DNA of 64,000 nt from Paenibacillus taichungensis (GCF_003287275.1 NZ_QEVW01000001.1:124001-188000); one strand, 5' to 3'. Shown: positions 33,176-42,227, numbered from the stretch's first letter. Notes: generated by a model from the letters alone, not told the origin. Numbers and translations are program-made.

Positions 33176-33844
33176 ATGATGAGAAAATATCCAGAACGTG
33201 TTACAGCGTCTATGTTTAGAGTGTACCATGATAATGAGGCCTTACTATTAAGACATAATACTTCAATACATTTCGGAGAATCTACTGAACAAATGGGTAT
33301 GGTAATCATGACAAATCCCGGAAGTTTTGAATTGAAGAAGACAGCAGAATGGATTTCTTATAAAAATGGTACTAGTGAAGGCAATACTTTTGAAGTTAAT
33401 GATTACGCAGACTTGACAATGAGAAATATAATTAAGCTAATCAAATTAAGTTTTGAAGGTCATTCTGAGCCAAGTGGTATTCTGCGTATCTATAATCTTT
33501 CCAATATTCGTCAACCACTTGGTTCAAAAGCAGAGATCTATCATTATCGAGCCAAACAAGCTATTTCCAACGAAGCACTCACATTACTTGAAGATCCTAT
33601 AACTCACTCTCAGAAATCATTTTTGGAAGAATGCAACAAGTCTCGCTTTGTAATTATGGGATTTGTAGATAAAGTGTTTGAAGAGAAGATGAGACGGGTG
33701 ATGAATTGGTCTGAGTATATTAAAGAGCGCCGTGTATGTGCTATTGACGATAAGGGCCGTTATTCGCATCCGCGAAGATGGATAACAGAACCCTTATTGA
33801 TGGGAAAAGCAGTTGAATCATTGAGAGCTGTATTACAAGTATAA
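33176..33844 (+). CDS. Hypothetical protein, DUF1643-like
   Basis: The 222-residue protein is more AT-rich than its neighbours. Its first third reads like DUF1643: a FRVYHDNEALLLRHN start, then GMVIMTNPGSFEL in the place of the usual IMLNPS motif. The C terminus has YIKERRVCAIDDKGRYSHPR. The role of the family is unknown. GTGAGGTGAGGG precedes the ATG. It follows the RimJ/L-like gene by 15 bp. Confidence 0.45.
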   Translation: MMRKYPERVTASMFRVYHDNEALLLRHNTSIHFGESTEQMGMVIMTNPGSFELKKTAEWISYKNGTSEGNTFEVNDYADLTMRNIIKLIKLSFEGHSEPSGILRIYNLSNIRQPLGSKAEIYHYRAKQAISNEALTLLEDPITHSQKSFLEECNKSRFVIMGFVDKVFEEKMRRVMNWSEYIKERRVCAIDDKGRYSHPRRWITEPLLMGKAVESLRAVLQV

Positions 33845-33952
33845 ATTTTAAAACTCCCCCAACGTACATAATGTCATATCGTGCATCTACCGAGATCCGC
33901 TATAATCTCCAAGTTGAAAAAACATGGATAAGGAATCGGGAGGTACATCGAA

Positions 33953-34921
33953 TTGACAGCGAAAAACAGATATAAATCACTTGAGCTTGAAACACCCGGC
34001 GTATATGAACTGGAAGGACTGGAGGTCGGCGTGACCTCCAATTGCAATTACAAATGCGACTATTGCTGCGCCTACAATCGAGACGATGGGCAATGCATTA
34101 GCGGTCAGGAGGTGATTCGGATCATTAGTGAGCTTCCGCGGATCAAGCGGGTGCGTTTGTCAGGGGGAGAGGTGACTCTGAAATATCAGGATTGCCTGGA
34201 AATTGTTACGTATTGTGGGGAACATGGCATCGACACGCAATTAAATACCAATGCCAGCCTGCTAACGGAAGAACGAATTCATGCTTTGCGGGATGCAGGC
34301 TTGTCCAATATTCATATATCTTTTAACTATACAGACCGGGAGGCTTATGCAGACTATTACCGTGTACATCCGCGCATGTATGAGCGATTGGAGCATAACA
34401 TTCGTCTTTGTACTGAAGCGGGGCTGGAAACTGTGCTTGAAACGCTGTTATTCGAAGGAACCCAAGCGAACATGCAAGCTATTAGCGATAAAGTCTATGA
34501 ACTGGGTGTGCGCATCCATGAGATTCAGAACAGCATCGTGATGCCACACAGTAAATGGAGCAAGATTGCCTCCAAGGAGTCCCTCATCCAGTCCGTAAAT
34601 GATCTGATCAATCACAAGAAAGAAGATACGACATTATATTTTACCTGTATGGATCGTTTCGCGGAGCAATTGGGGTTACGAGAACAACCGGGTGTGTATT
34701 TCTCCAATTGTGTGGATGGGACCAAACAGCTGCATTTGCACGGCAATGGGGATATTCTCATCTGTGAGTTATGCCACCCAGTCGTGATCGGTAATATCTA
34801 CGAGGGCACGTCTTTGAAGGATATTTATACCAAGCAGCCTCAAGCGTTAACGGATTATCTAGAAAAGCAGCCCTGCCCTGCATACGATGCTCTTTTTGCA
34901 AGTGAACAGTCACATGTATAA
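33953..34921 (+). CDS. Radical SAM protein with SPASM-like C terminus
   Basis: The 322-residue enzyme has the cluster motif C31-NYK-C35-DY-C38 inside a MoaA-like core, RLSGGEVTL as the glycine-rich SAM site, and a C-terminal cysteine group (SNCVDGTK, CELCHP, QPCPAY) like a reduced SPASM domain. The start is TTG 33953 with GGGAGG upstream, and TATAAT at 33901-33906 is a likely -10. No peptide precursor or maturation partner is adjacent, so the substrate is unknown. Confidence 0.85.
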   Translation: MTAKNRYKSLELETPGVYELEGLEVGVTSNCNYKCDYCCAYNRDDGQCISGQEVIRIISELPRIKRVRLSGGEVTLKYQDCLEIVTYCGEHGIDTQLNTNASLLTEERIHALRDAGLSNIHISFNYTDREAYADYYRVHPRMYERLEHNIRLCTEAGLETVLETLLFEGTQANMQAISDKVYELGVRIHEIQNSIVMPHSKWSKIASKESLIQSVNDLINHKKEDTTLYFTCMDRFAEQLGLREQPGVYFSNCVDGTKQLHLHGNGDILICELCHPVVIGNIYEGTSLKDIYTKQPQALTDYLEKQPCPAYDALFASEQSHV

Positions 34922-34997
34922 AAAAGTTGTTTAGCATCGTACTTGTCCCTATTTGGGGTACATATTTGGATTGAGATCCATCATTATCACTTATATG

Positions 34998-35045
34998 GAA
35001 GGTTGTCTTATCTCCTCATGGGGGAAAGGATGACCTTCTTTCTTT
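34998..35045 (+). terminator. Rho-independent terminator
   Basis: AAGGTTGTC and GATGACCTT pair fully (two wobbles), followed by TTCTTTC. It ends the radical SAM gene. Confidence 0.6.
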
Positions 35046-35126
35046 GCGTTCAGCCTGTTTCAGATTCATTTAAGCTAGCCCGCCTATGATGAGCCTTAAG
35101 AACTTAGATGAAGAGGTGAACTTCAC

Positions 35127-36113
35127 ATGATGAAGATCTATCCAAAAACCAACGAGAACGACCCATATAAAAATGCAAAACCAAGGCGCAAATGGCTGAT
35201 GATTACCCTTGTTATTGTTCTGGGCCTTGGTACCGTGATATACAGCCTGGCAGATCGCTACTTAATCCGGCATGTACAGGTTGTAGTAGCGGATGATAAT
35301 ACATCAGCAACCAGCACCTCCAAGGATACTTCAACCCCGACGACTGAAGTGAATGCAACGTCAGATGACTGGAACTATTCCAGCGATGATATGCAGGTCA
35401 AGATCGACAAGGTTCAGACGGGCTCAGGTTCAGATCAGATTACGTATTACGTCGCAGATGTACAGCTGACAGATGCGAGCAGCCTGCGCTCGGCTCTGGC
35501 AGATAACAGCTTTGGCACGAATATTACCGAAAACACTTCAGAGATTGCAGCGGCCAACAATGCCATCTTTGCGATCAATGGTGACTACTACGGCTTCCGC
35601 GATGATGGCGTAATTATCCGCAATGGTACGGTATATCGGGATGATCCGGTGCGTGATGCGATGGCATTGTTCAGTGATGGCACGATGAAGACTTATAACG
35701 AGACGGAAGAATCCTCATCGGAACTGCTGGCGGAAGGCGCGACAAATACGTTATCTTTTGGACCAATCCTGATTCAGGACGGTGAGATTGTAAGTGACTT
35801 CAGCAGTGTGAAAATCGATAACAACTTTGGTAACCGGTCGATCCAGGATGCCAATCCGAGAACAGCAATCGGCATGATCGCCCCGAATCACTATGTATTC
35901 GTTGTAGTGGACGGCCGGCAGGATGACAGCCGTGGCATGACGCTCGCAGAACTCGCTGATGTCATGAAAGGTCTTGGAGCAACGGAAGCCTACAATCTGG
36001 ACGGCGGCGGTTCATCCACAATGTATTTCATGGGTCGGGTTGTTAATAATCCGCTGGGGAGAAACCAGGAACGCGGCGTAAGTGACATCCTTTATCTGAA
36101 AGAGGGACAATGA
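35127..36113 (+). CDS. Membrane-anchored NAGPA-type phosphodiester glycosidase
   Basis: The 328-residue protein has one membrane helix (about residues 24-43) and an S/T-rich linker. An extracytoplasmic phosphodiester-glycosidase (NAGPA) domain follows, with NNAIFAINGDYYGF, NPRTAIGM, VVDGRQDDSRGMTLAELADVM and YNLDGGGSSTMYF. The family removes phosphodiester-linked sugars and is linked to exopolysaccharide work. AGAGGTGAACTTCAC precedes the ATG. Its stop overlaps the glycosyltransferase start. Confidence 0.88.
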   Translation: MMKIYPKTNENDPYKNAKPRRKWLMITLVIVLGLGTVIYSLADRYLIRHVQVVVADDNTSATSTSKDTSTPTTEVNATSDDWNYSSDDMQVKIDKVQTGSGSDQITYYVADVQLTDASSLRSALADNSFGTNITENTSEIAAANNAIFAINGDYYGFRDDGVIIRNGTVYRDDPVRDAMALFSDGTMKTYNETEESSSELLAEGATNTLSFGPILIQDGEIVSDFSSVKIDNNFGNRSIQDANPRTAIGMIAPNHYVFVVVDGRQDDSRGMTLAELADVMKGLGATEAYNLDGGGSSTMYFMGRVVNNPLGRNQERGVSDILYLKEGQ

Positions 36114-37129
36114 TCATGACCATATTAATTCCATCATACGAACCGGATGTTCGTTTATTAAATCTCGTGTTACAGTTGCAGACGTTTCAGTTAGGACCCA
36201 TTGTCATTGTAGATGATGGCAGCGGTTCAGGTTACAGGGGGATTTTCGAGACGGCAGAAGCATATGGGTGTACAGTCCTGACACATACGGTCAATCTGGG
36301 CAAGGGACGTGCGCTCAAGACAGGATTCCAACATATCAAGGAACATGGCCCACAGGGCGGTATTGTATGCGCAGACAGTGACGGACAGCATCTGCCGCAT
36401 GATATCAAACGCATCTTTGATGTACTATTGGAGCAAATGACCCCGGGGATTGTACTGGGAAGCCGTCGGTTCAGTGGAACCATTCCAGCGCGCAGTCGTT
36501 TTGGCAACACGGTCACACGAGGCGTCTTTTCTCTCACGACAGGTACGAAAGTATATGATACCCAGACAGGCCTGCGAGGTTTTCCATTCTCGATGCTGGA
36601 CTGGCTGTGCCAGATCCCTGGAGAACGATTTGAATACGAGATGAACATGCTGCTAACAGCGCATAAAGAAGGGTATGAGATCACAGAGGAGTTTATAGAT
36701 ACGGTCTATCTGGATCATAACAAATCCTCTCATTTTCGCCCATTGATAGATTCATTCCGTATTTATATGCCAATTCTGATGTTCAGTACGTCTTCGGTGT
36801 TATCGGCCTTGATCGATTTTGGCTTACTGTTCGTGATCCAGTACTTCACGCATAATCTGTTCCTATCGGTCGTTGCAGCGAGACTTTGCAGCTCCATCTT
36901 CAACTATACGATCAATCGGAAGTATGTATTTTCAGCCGGGAAAACGACCAGGGTCCGTCAATCTTTACCAAAATACTTCTCATTGGTCATTCTGGTGCTG
37001 CTATTAAATTACGGATTGTTGTACTTCTACAATGAAAAACTGATTATCCCACTGATTGCAGCCAAGCTGTTAACAGAGGTGTCGATCTTTGTGTTCAGCT
37101 ATTGGGCGCAGCGCAGATTTGTATATTAA
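36110..37129 (+). CDS. GT2 glycosyltransferase fused to GtrA domain
   Basis: The 339-residue protein joins a GT-A family 2 domain (residues 1-220; VIVDDGSG, the metal-binding ADSDGQH, and a QTGLRGF segment) to a GtrA-like region of four helices (about 222-338, ending FSYWAQRRFVY). The fusion suggests transfer of a sugar to a lipid carrier followed by flipping. The ATG overlaps the NAGPA stop (ATGA), so both genes act in one surface-glycan pathway. Confidence 0.88.
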   Translation: MIMTILIPSYEPDVRLLNLVLQLQTFQLGPIVIVDDGSGSGYRGIFETAEAYGCTVLTHTVNLGKGRALKTGFQHIKEHGPQGGIVCADSDGQHLPHDIKRIFDVLLEQMTPGIVLGSRRFSGTIPARSRFGNTVTRGVFSLTTGTKVYDTQTGLRGFPFSMLDWLCQIPGERFEYEMNMLLTAHKEGYEITEEFIDTVYLDHNKSSHFRPLIDSFRIYMPILMFSTSSVLSALIDFGLLFVIQYFTHNLFLSVVAARLCSSIFNYTINRKYVFSAGKTTRVRQSLPKYFSLVILVLLLNYGLLYFYNEKLIIPLIAAKLLTEVSIFVFSYWAQRRFVY

Positions 37130-37202
37130 CTTTGTATATTAAAACTCATAGACCAAAAGAAGACACGGCCACTCAAAAGAATATCATGCGCTTCTTGGTA
37201 AT

Positions 37203-37252
37203 AAAAAAGGTCGAGAACAGGGTAAAGCATACCCCTGTTCTCGACCTTTTAA
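37203..37252. terminator. Convergent terminator
   Basis: AAAAGGTCGAGAACAGGGG and its complement form a near-perfect 18-bp stem with a short loop, with T-runs on both strands. It ends nagE-like on the minus strand and can stop the GT2 transcript too. Confidence 0.9.
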
Positions 37253-37271
37253 ACTCAAAGGAGGACGAGCA

Positions 37272-38729
37272 TTACATCAGTTTCTTAATCTCATCCTTCA
37301 GAATTTCGGACTGGGTGCCGAAGATGACCTGCACAGCTCCGCCACCAAGCCTCATGATGCCGGAAGCGCCAAGCTGTTTGAGCGCCTGGTCGTTGACGGC
37401 TTTGTCGTCCCTAACAACAAGTCGGAGGCGAGTGATGCAGGCATCGATGCTCTCGATATTATCTGTTCCACCGATCTGGGCGAGCACTTTGCCAGCCTTG
37501 GTGTCGGCAGACGCCGCTGCCACGGCGGAAGCATTAGTGGCCACATCGGTATCATAAGCGTCATCCTCGCGACCCGGCGTTTTCAGGTTGAACTTGAGAA
37601 TCATGAACCGGAACAGGAAATAATAGACGACTGCAAATGCGAGTCCGACTGGAATCATGAGCAGTGGATTGGTCGATAGCTTCATGTTCACGAGGTAATC
37701 AATCAGACCTGCCGAGAAGGCGAAACCAAGCTTAACATTCAGCAGATACATGATCAGGGCCGCTGCACCGGTAAGAATAGCGTGCATCACATACAGCAGA
37801 GGCGCTGCGAACATGAAGGAGAACTCGAGCGGTTCGGTAATACCCGTTAAGAACGAAGCCACCGCTGCGCCGATAAAGATGGAAGCGACCATTTTGCGCT
37901 TTTCAGGTCTGGCTGTATGAATCAAGGCAAGCGCCGCCGCCGGAAGAGCGAACATCATAATCGGGAAGAATCCAGACATGAACATGCCTGCCGTAGGGTC
38001 TCCGTTGAAGAAGCGGGTTAGGTCCCCGTGCACGACTTCCCCGGCTGCATTGGTATAATCCCCGATCTGGAACCAGGCGATGGAGTTGAGGACATGATGC
38101 AGACCGAGCGGGATGAGCAGGCGGTTGGCGATCATGAACACCATGGAGCCAAAGCCGCCAAAGCCTACAATCCAGGCGCCGAAAGCGCCGATGGCATCCT
38201 GAATCGGGCTCCAGATCATGCCGATCAGGATGGCCAACACCAGCATGGAGCCGGCTGTGACCATCGGCACAAAGCGTTTGCCGGAGAAGAAGCCGAGCCA
38301 GTCAGGAAGCTTGATATTGTGGTATTTATTATACATATAGGCTGCAAGCAGTCCGGCAAATATCCCGCCCAAAACGCCCGTATCCAGCTTGACATCGTCA
38401 GGAATATAACCGAATACACCTGGGACGGCTCCCAGAATTCGGATCAGCACCATATAAGCGATCAGGGCGGAAAGAGCGGCGACCGCATCCCCCGCCAGTC
38501 CGATAGCCACCCCGATGGCGAAGATGAGCGCAAGGTTGCCAAAGATCGCCCCCGCTCCCTCATTCATGAATGGAACTACATACTGATTGAGAAATCCCCC
38601 TATCACGGGTCCAAGCGGAATGTCCTTTTCATAATTAAGAAGACCCAAGCCTTGAAGAATACCTGCTGCAGGCAGGGTTGCTACAGGAAGCATCAGGGAT
38701 TTCCCTAGCTTTTGCAATGCTTTCAGCAT
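37272..38729 (-). CDS. PTS EIICB, N-acetylglucosamine/glucose type
   Basis: The 485-residue protein has an EIIC domain of ten predicted helices (residues 1-380) opening with LQKLGKSLMLPVATLPAAGIL, with HHVLNSIAWFQIG and GITEPLEFSF in the conserved loops. A linker and an EIIB domain with phospho-cysteine C431 in IDACITRLRL follow. No EIIA is fused; EIIA is the neighbouring 38760-39266 gene. The features fit NagE/NagP or PtsG; the substrate is probably N-acetylglucosamine. Confidence 0.88.
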   Translation of the reverse strand: MLKALQKLGKSLMLPVATLPAAGILQGLGLLNYEKDIPLGPVIGGFLNQYVVPFMNEGAGAIFGNLALIFAIGVAIGLAGDAVAALSALIAYMVLIRILGAVPGVFGYIPDDVKLDTGVLGGIFAGLLAAYMYNKYHNIKLPDWLGFFSGKRFVPMVTAGSMLVLAILIGMIWSPIQDAIGAFGAWIVGFGGFGSMVFMIANRLLIPLGLHHVLNSIAWFQIGDYTNAAGEVVHGDLTRFFNGDPTAGMFMSGFFPIMMFALPAAALALIHTARPEKRKMVASIFIGAAVASFLTGITEPLEFSFMFAAPLLYVMHAILTGAAALIMYLLNVKLGFAFSAGLIDYLVNMKLSTNPLLMIPVGLAFAVVYYFLFRFMILKFNLKTPGREDDAYDTDVATNASAVAAASADTKAGKVLAQIGGTDNIESIDACITRLRLVVRDDKAVNDQALKQLGASGIMRLGGGAVQVIFGTQSEILKDEIKKLM

Positions 38730-38759
38730 ATTGTTCTTCCTTTCTTTTTTAGATTCATG

Positions 38760-39266
38760 TTATTTGGGCAAGCTGACTTTCATGATAGTTCCCAAGCCTG
38801 CTTCTACGTTGCCATACGTCGGGTGTGACTCCCACGGCTGTTCTGACGCATTCGCAACGATGACAGGGGTGATGACCGGATAACCAGCCGAAGCGATAGC
38901 ATTCAGGTCAAATTCGATCAGGGTCTGACCGACAGCGACCTGATCCCCGATCTGCACTTGGGGGGTGAAGCCCTGTCCTTTCAGACTGACAGTATTCATA
39001 CCGATATGCAGCAGCAGCTGCAGCCCGGAAGCATGCTCAATCATGACGGCATGATGCGATTTAATCAGGTGCACCACAGTGCCGTTGATAGGGGCGACCA
39101 GCCTACCCTCCTGGGGAATCACTGCAACTCCTGGCCCCATTAGTCCTTGTGCGAACGCTTCGTCAGGCACTTCTTCCAAACTGACGCAGGTTCCGGTGAG
39201 CGGGGAGACGATGGATATTGTCTCAGAATTTTTAGCAGATTTGTTGTTTTTCCATTTCCAGATCAT
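38760..39266 (-). CDS. PTS EIIA component, glucose type (Crr-like)
   Basis: The 168-residue protein is a free EIIA-Glc. It contains SPLTGTCVSLEEVPDEAFAQ, the HHAV segment (H71/H72) and LLLHIGMNTV with active H87, which accepts phosphate from HPr. The ATG overlaps the antiterminator stop (ATGA). It is placed before the EIICB gene so that the two together make one complete glucose-family permease. Confidence 0.92.
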   Translation of the reverse strand: MIWKWKNNKSAKNSETISIVSPLTGTCVSLEEVPDEAFAQGLMGPGVAVIPQEGRLVAPINGTVVHLIKSHHAVMIEHASGLQLLLHIGMNTVSLKGQGFTPQVQIGDQVAVGQTLIEFDLNAIASAGYPVITPVIVANASEQPWESHPTYGNVEAGLGTIMKVSLPK

Positions 39267-40147
39267 TGTGTGTTGTCCTCTCTGTTGTTGGTTTTGGCAT
39301 GGGTTTGAAAAAGCCGGTATAAATGCATGGCGAGAAAAGCCGTTTCTTCCTCGGGTACCTCTGTACCCAAATCTTCGGCCATGACAGCACTTAGCTTTCT
39401 GGCCAGCTGGTATTCGGATGGATAACCATTTTGCACATATTGTGCGAAGGTGGGGGACGTTATCGGCTCCTGATACAGGCGTTCCATGGAAAAGCGCAGG
39501 TGTATCAGGAGTCTTGCCTGGCCAAGGCTGCCCTGCCCAAAGCGAATGCCACCCTGCTCTTCAATAATGGACTGAAGCTTCCTGATTACATTGGATACCT
39601 TAACCAGCTGTCCGACAGGGACGTGATTTACGGAGGAGTACACATGGTATGTCAGGAACCCCGCCTCATCCTCCGGAACCTCTACAGCAAAGGCCTCCCC
39701 GATCATGGCCGCCGCTTCCGAAGCGATTTTGAATTCTTTCGGAAAACTGAGCTTTGTCTCCGTAAGGAAAGGATTCAGAATCTCCATGCCGTTGCGGAGC
39801 CGATATAAGGTGAACTGAATATGACTTGGAAGAGCAAGGTAGATCTTGTCATTCAGCTTGCCGGGAAACTGATCAGCGATGAGACGGATAATCTGGTCAG
39901 AGATTTCGATGACATTGGGGTCCAAGTCCTTCATCAGCTCCTGCGCCTGCCCCCACTCCTCCCGGTCCTCCAGCCGGAACCTTTTCTCAATCCGCGGATC
40001 ATCGGCCTGAATGGTGCTTTCCCCTTTGAACGCAAATCCCAAGCCTTTGCCGATTAGCACGTACTCCTTGGTACTCTGGTGCGACCGGGCCAGGACAATA
40101 TTGCTGCCGACGACCCGCTCCACCTGCAGCAGCATTCCTTTACTCAC
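39263..40147 (-). CDS. BglG/GlcT-family transcriptional antiterminator
   Basis: The 294-residue protein has an N-terminal RNA-binding CAT domain (residues 5-60; VERVVGSNIVLA and GKGLGFAFKG) and two PRD modules, each with paired histidines (LTYHVYSSVNHVP, then IHLRFSMERL and LAMHLYRLF). It binds the RAT element at 40243-40272 and prevents termination at 40207-40248. PTS phosphorylation of the PRDs would gate it. It lies first in the operon with EIIA and EIICB. GAGGAGGCGG precedes the ATG. Confidence 0.9.
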   Translation of the reverse strand: MSKGMLLQVERVVGSNIVLARSHQSTKEYVLIGKGLGFAFKGESTIQADDPRIEKRFRLEDREEWGQAQELMKDLDPNVIEISDQIIRLIADQFPGKLNDKIYLALPSHIQFTLYRLRNGMEILNPFLTETKLSFPKEFKIASEAAAMIGEAFAVEVPEDEAGFLTYHVYSSVNHVPVGQLVKVSNVIRKLQSIIEEQGGIRFGQGSLGQARLLIHLRFSMERLYQEPITSPTFAQYVQNGYPSEYQLARKLSAVMAEDLGTEVPEEETAFLAMHLYRLFQTHAKTNNREDNTQ

Positions 40148-40171
40148 GGTTCACCGCCTCCTCGTCTCTAA

Positions 40172-40185
40172 AGTTAGCGCTTCCA
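40172..40185 (-). promoter_or_regulatory. Putative CcpA cre site in the leader
   Basis: Minus-strand TGGAAGCGCTAACT fits the cre consensus TGNAANCGNWNNCW at every fixed position. It lies between the terminator and the antiterminator start, where a bound CcpA would act as a road-block. Confidence 0.5.
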
Positions 40186-40206
40186 GGTCCCGGAAACGGC
40201 AAAAAG

Positions 40207-40248
40207 AGCCAAGAAGCGAGTATAGTCTCATGTTCGCTTCTTGGCTCA
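40207..40248 (-). terminator. Conditional terminator in the PTS leader
   Basis: GAGCCAAGAAGCGA and TCGCTTCTTGGCTC form a perfect 14-bp stem; on the minus strand it ends in TTTTTG before the antiterminator gene. Its first bases overlap the RAT element. Confidence 0.88.
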
Positions 40249-40272
40249 TGCCCTCTGGAATGGTAACACGCC
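40243..40272 (-). promoter_or_regulatory. RAT antiterminator element (GlcT type)
   Basis: On the minus strand CGTGTTAC and GGGCATGAG are spaced as in the ptsG ribonucleic antiterminator, with outer GGC/GCC closing bases. Folding of this hairpin is exclusive with the terminator, since both need GAGCC at 40244-40248. Confidence 0.75.
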
Positions 40273-40389
40273 AATTCATTTTATGTTTTTATGCAGTACG
40301 TTCTTCCTACATAATATAGAAGCTGATCTGCCGCCGTCAACCATAATTTTGTCATCCGTCTGTTCGTCGTTTAATATAGGGGATGTTAA

Positions 40390-40584
40390 ATGAAAAGGTA
40401 CCTTCGCCATGAAAGACTGATGCGGGGAAGCAACTGCGTCTATTCGGCTTCGATTCTCATGGATTATCTGACGGACTGCGCGCTTCTCGGGCACACCCAC
40501 TTTCTGCATATGAACGCTTTGCAATCCGATCCAGGCTATCAGATGGTCAAAGAATTCGAGCGATTCCCGGACGAAAGCACGTGA
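40390..40584 (+). pseudogene. Possible transposase remnant
   Basis: The 64-codon frame includes MDYLTDCALLGHTHFLHMNA and FERFPDEST, reminiscent of the N-terminal part of DDE transposases that use an FPDEST-type segment. It stops straight after and nothing similar follows, and no terminal repeats were seen. I cannot name the family. It lies between the PTS leader and the VOC gene and has no ribosome site. Confidence 0.3.
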
Positions 40585-40697
40585 CGAACGGCCTCAATCC
40601 CCGCTATCAAGGTCGTCCTTCGTACAAGGTGTGGCAGGAACGGGAGAACTCATCCACATTCCGAATTCATGTTAAAAAGATATGGGAGGAATAATTT

Positions 40698-41126
40698 ATG
40701 GTTCCACAACGAGTGAGTCTGGTCACCATTGGTGCAATGCATCTGCCTGAGCTGCGTTCGTTCTATCAGAAGCTTGGGTGGAGTGAGAACGCAATCAGTT
40801 CAGATCAATACAGTGTTTTTGAAACAACAGGTGTATTGCTATCGTTATATCCCATTCAGGAGCTGGAGAAAGATACTGGGATGATATTCAGTGCATCTGA
40901 TGGGTTGAAAGGAACGCTGCTGGCCATCAATGTGGATCAAGCGGAAGACGTTGACGATACCATTGTGAATATCCGCGCTGCCGGAGGCAATGTAATCAGA
41001 GAGCCATATGACGCTGCCTGGGGCGGGAGAATCGCTTATTTCCTGGACCCGGAGAATAACTGCTGGGAAGTCACTTGGAATCCAACCGCCGTATTTGATG
41101 AAAAAGGAGCCATGATCACATTTTAG
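40698..41126 (+). CDS. VOC-family (glyoxalase-like) protein
   Basis: The 142-residue protein has the paired beta-alpha-beta-beta-beta pattern of the VOC fold. MHLPELRSFYQKLGWSENA lies in the first half and GGRIAYFLDPENNCWEVTWNP near the end, where the Glu is a usual metal ligand. Members range from glyoxalase and dioxygenases to antibiotic-binding proteins; the activity is unclear. GGGAGGAATAATTT precedes the ATG. It begins a long plus-strand run. Confidence 0.82.
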   Translation: MVPQRVSLVTIGAMHLPELRSFYQKLGWSENAISSDQYSVFETTGVLLSLYPIQELEKDTGMIFSASDGLKGTLLAINVDQAEDVDDTIVNIRAAGGNVIREPYDAAWGGRIAYFLDPENNCWEVTWNPTAVFDEKGAMITF

Positions 41127-41146
41127 GGTGAAATGAGTGTGACCGG

Positions 41147-41473
41147 ATGTTGAATCGTGTTCGCAAAGATTTGCGTTATTATCTTCAGGAACATCAGGAT
41201 CGGAACAACCTCATCTTGCATTATTTCGCATTTTTATCGGCGTTTGCGGCTTGGATTTTCTTGTTTATTAATTTTAAAGTCATGCTGGTTCTGGCACTTA
41301 TCCATTACGCCCTTTCCTGGATTGGGCACTTCTATTTCGAAGGCAACAAACCGGCAGCATTCCGATATCCGCATATCGGTTTTTATGCCGGCTTCACCTG
41401 GTTTTTTATCAGGACCATTGAGATCATCACCCGCAAAGAAATCATCCATCCGTGGATCAATAAACAGGACTGA
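41147..41473 (+). CDS. DUF962/Mpo1-like membrane protein
   Basis: The 108-residue protein has two or three membrane helices (about residues 25-65 and 76-94). HYALSWIGHFYFEGNKPAAF carries the His-rich Mpo1/DUF962 pattern; in yeast Mpo1 is an iron-dependent fatty-acid alpha-dioxygenase. The bacterial role is not known. ATG 41147 follows GTGAAATGAGTG, a weak site. It is closely placed between the VOC and ATPase genes. Confidence 0.7.
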   Translation: MLNRVRKDLRYYLQEHQDRNNLILHYFAFLSAFAAWIFLFINFKVMLVLALIHYALSWIGHFYFEGNKPAAFRYPHIGFYAGFTWFFIRTIEIITRKEIIHPWINKQD

Positions 41474-41513
41474 AACCAGCAGGAGTCGAACTTTATAAAA
41501 TAGGAGTGTGTCT

Positions 41514-42227
41514 ATGTATCTTCGAAGTGTGGAGTTACTGTCTGCTAAAGTCGAGAATCCGGATCAGTATCCGTTTCACATACCGTCCATACAGTCTCTG
41601 GAGCGATTGGAATTTAACAATAACATTACGTTCTTTGTTGGTGGGAATGGATCGGGTAAGTCCACGCTGCTGGAGGGCATCGCTCATCAATGTGGATTTA
41701 ACACAGCAGGGGGCGGGAAAAATAATGCATTTGAGATTGATGCTGCTGAATCATCATTAGGTGACTATTTGCGTCTATCCTGGTTGCCCAAAATCACGAA
41801 TGGTTTCTTCATGCGCTCGGAGTCCTTTTATCAATTTGCATCGCATGTAGATGAATTGGGGCCGGAGTCGCTCAAGTATTATGGTGGGCGTTCGTTGCAT
41901 GAACAATCCCACGGGGAGTCTTTTCTCAATCTGTTCGTGAACCGATTCAATTCCAAAGGCATTTATCTGCTCGATGAGCCCGAAGCCGCCTTATCGCCAG
42001 CCCGTCAACTCTCCTTATTGCGCATTCTTCATGATCTATCAGACACTTCCCAATTCATTATCGCGACGCATTCGCCGATTCTATTGGGTTATCCGGGTGC
42101 ACGCATTTTGAGTTTTGACGATGGTGGTATTCAGGACGTAGAGTATGAAGATACAGAACATTATCAGATCACCCGCAGTTTCCTGGAAAATCGCAACCGG
42201 ATGCTGAATGAGTTGTTCAAGGACTAA
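41514..42227 (+). CDS. AAA/ABC-type ATPase, single-domain
   Basis: The 237-residue ATPase has Walker A GGNGSGKST (residues 43-51), an ABC-like signature region (HGESFLNLF), Walker B GIYLLDEPEAAL, and the switch FIIATHSPILL. The compact architecture (AAA_21-like) resembles bacterial stand-alone ATPases related to RecF/SMC heads. No nuclease partner is next to it. ATG 41514 is chosen, with TAGGAG 7 bases upstream; GTG 41508 would touch that site. Confidence 0.82.
   Translation: MYLRSVELLSAKVENPDQYPFHIPSIQSLERLEFNNNITFFVGGNGSGKSTLLEGIAHQCGFNTAGGGKNNAFEIDAAESSLGDYLRLSWLPKITNGFFMRSESFYQFASHVDELGPESLKYYGGRSLHEQSHGESFLNLFVNRFNSKGIYLLDEPEAALSPARQLSLLRILHDLSDTSQFIIATHSPILLGYPGARILSFDDGGIQDVEYEDTEHYQITRSFLENRNRMLNELFKD

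Noticed and set aside
40276-40524. 82-codon minus-strand frame upstream of the PTS leader
   Set aside because: It lies where the PTS promoter should be, has no ribosome site, and overlaps the possible transposase remnant on the other strand.
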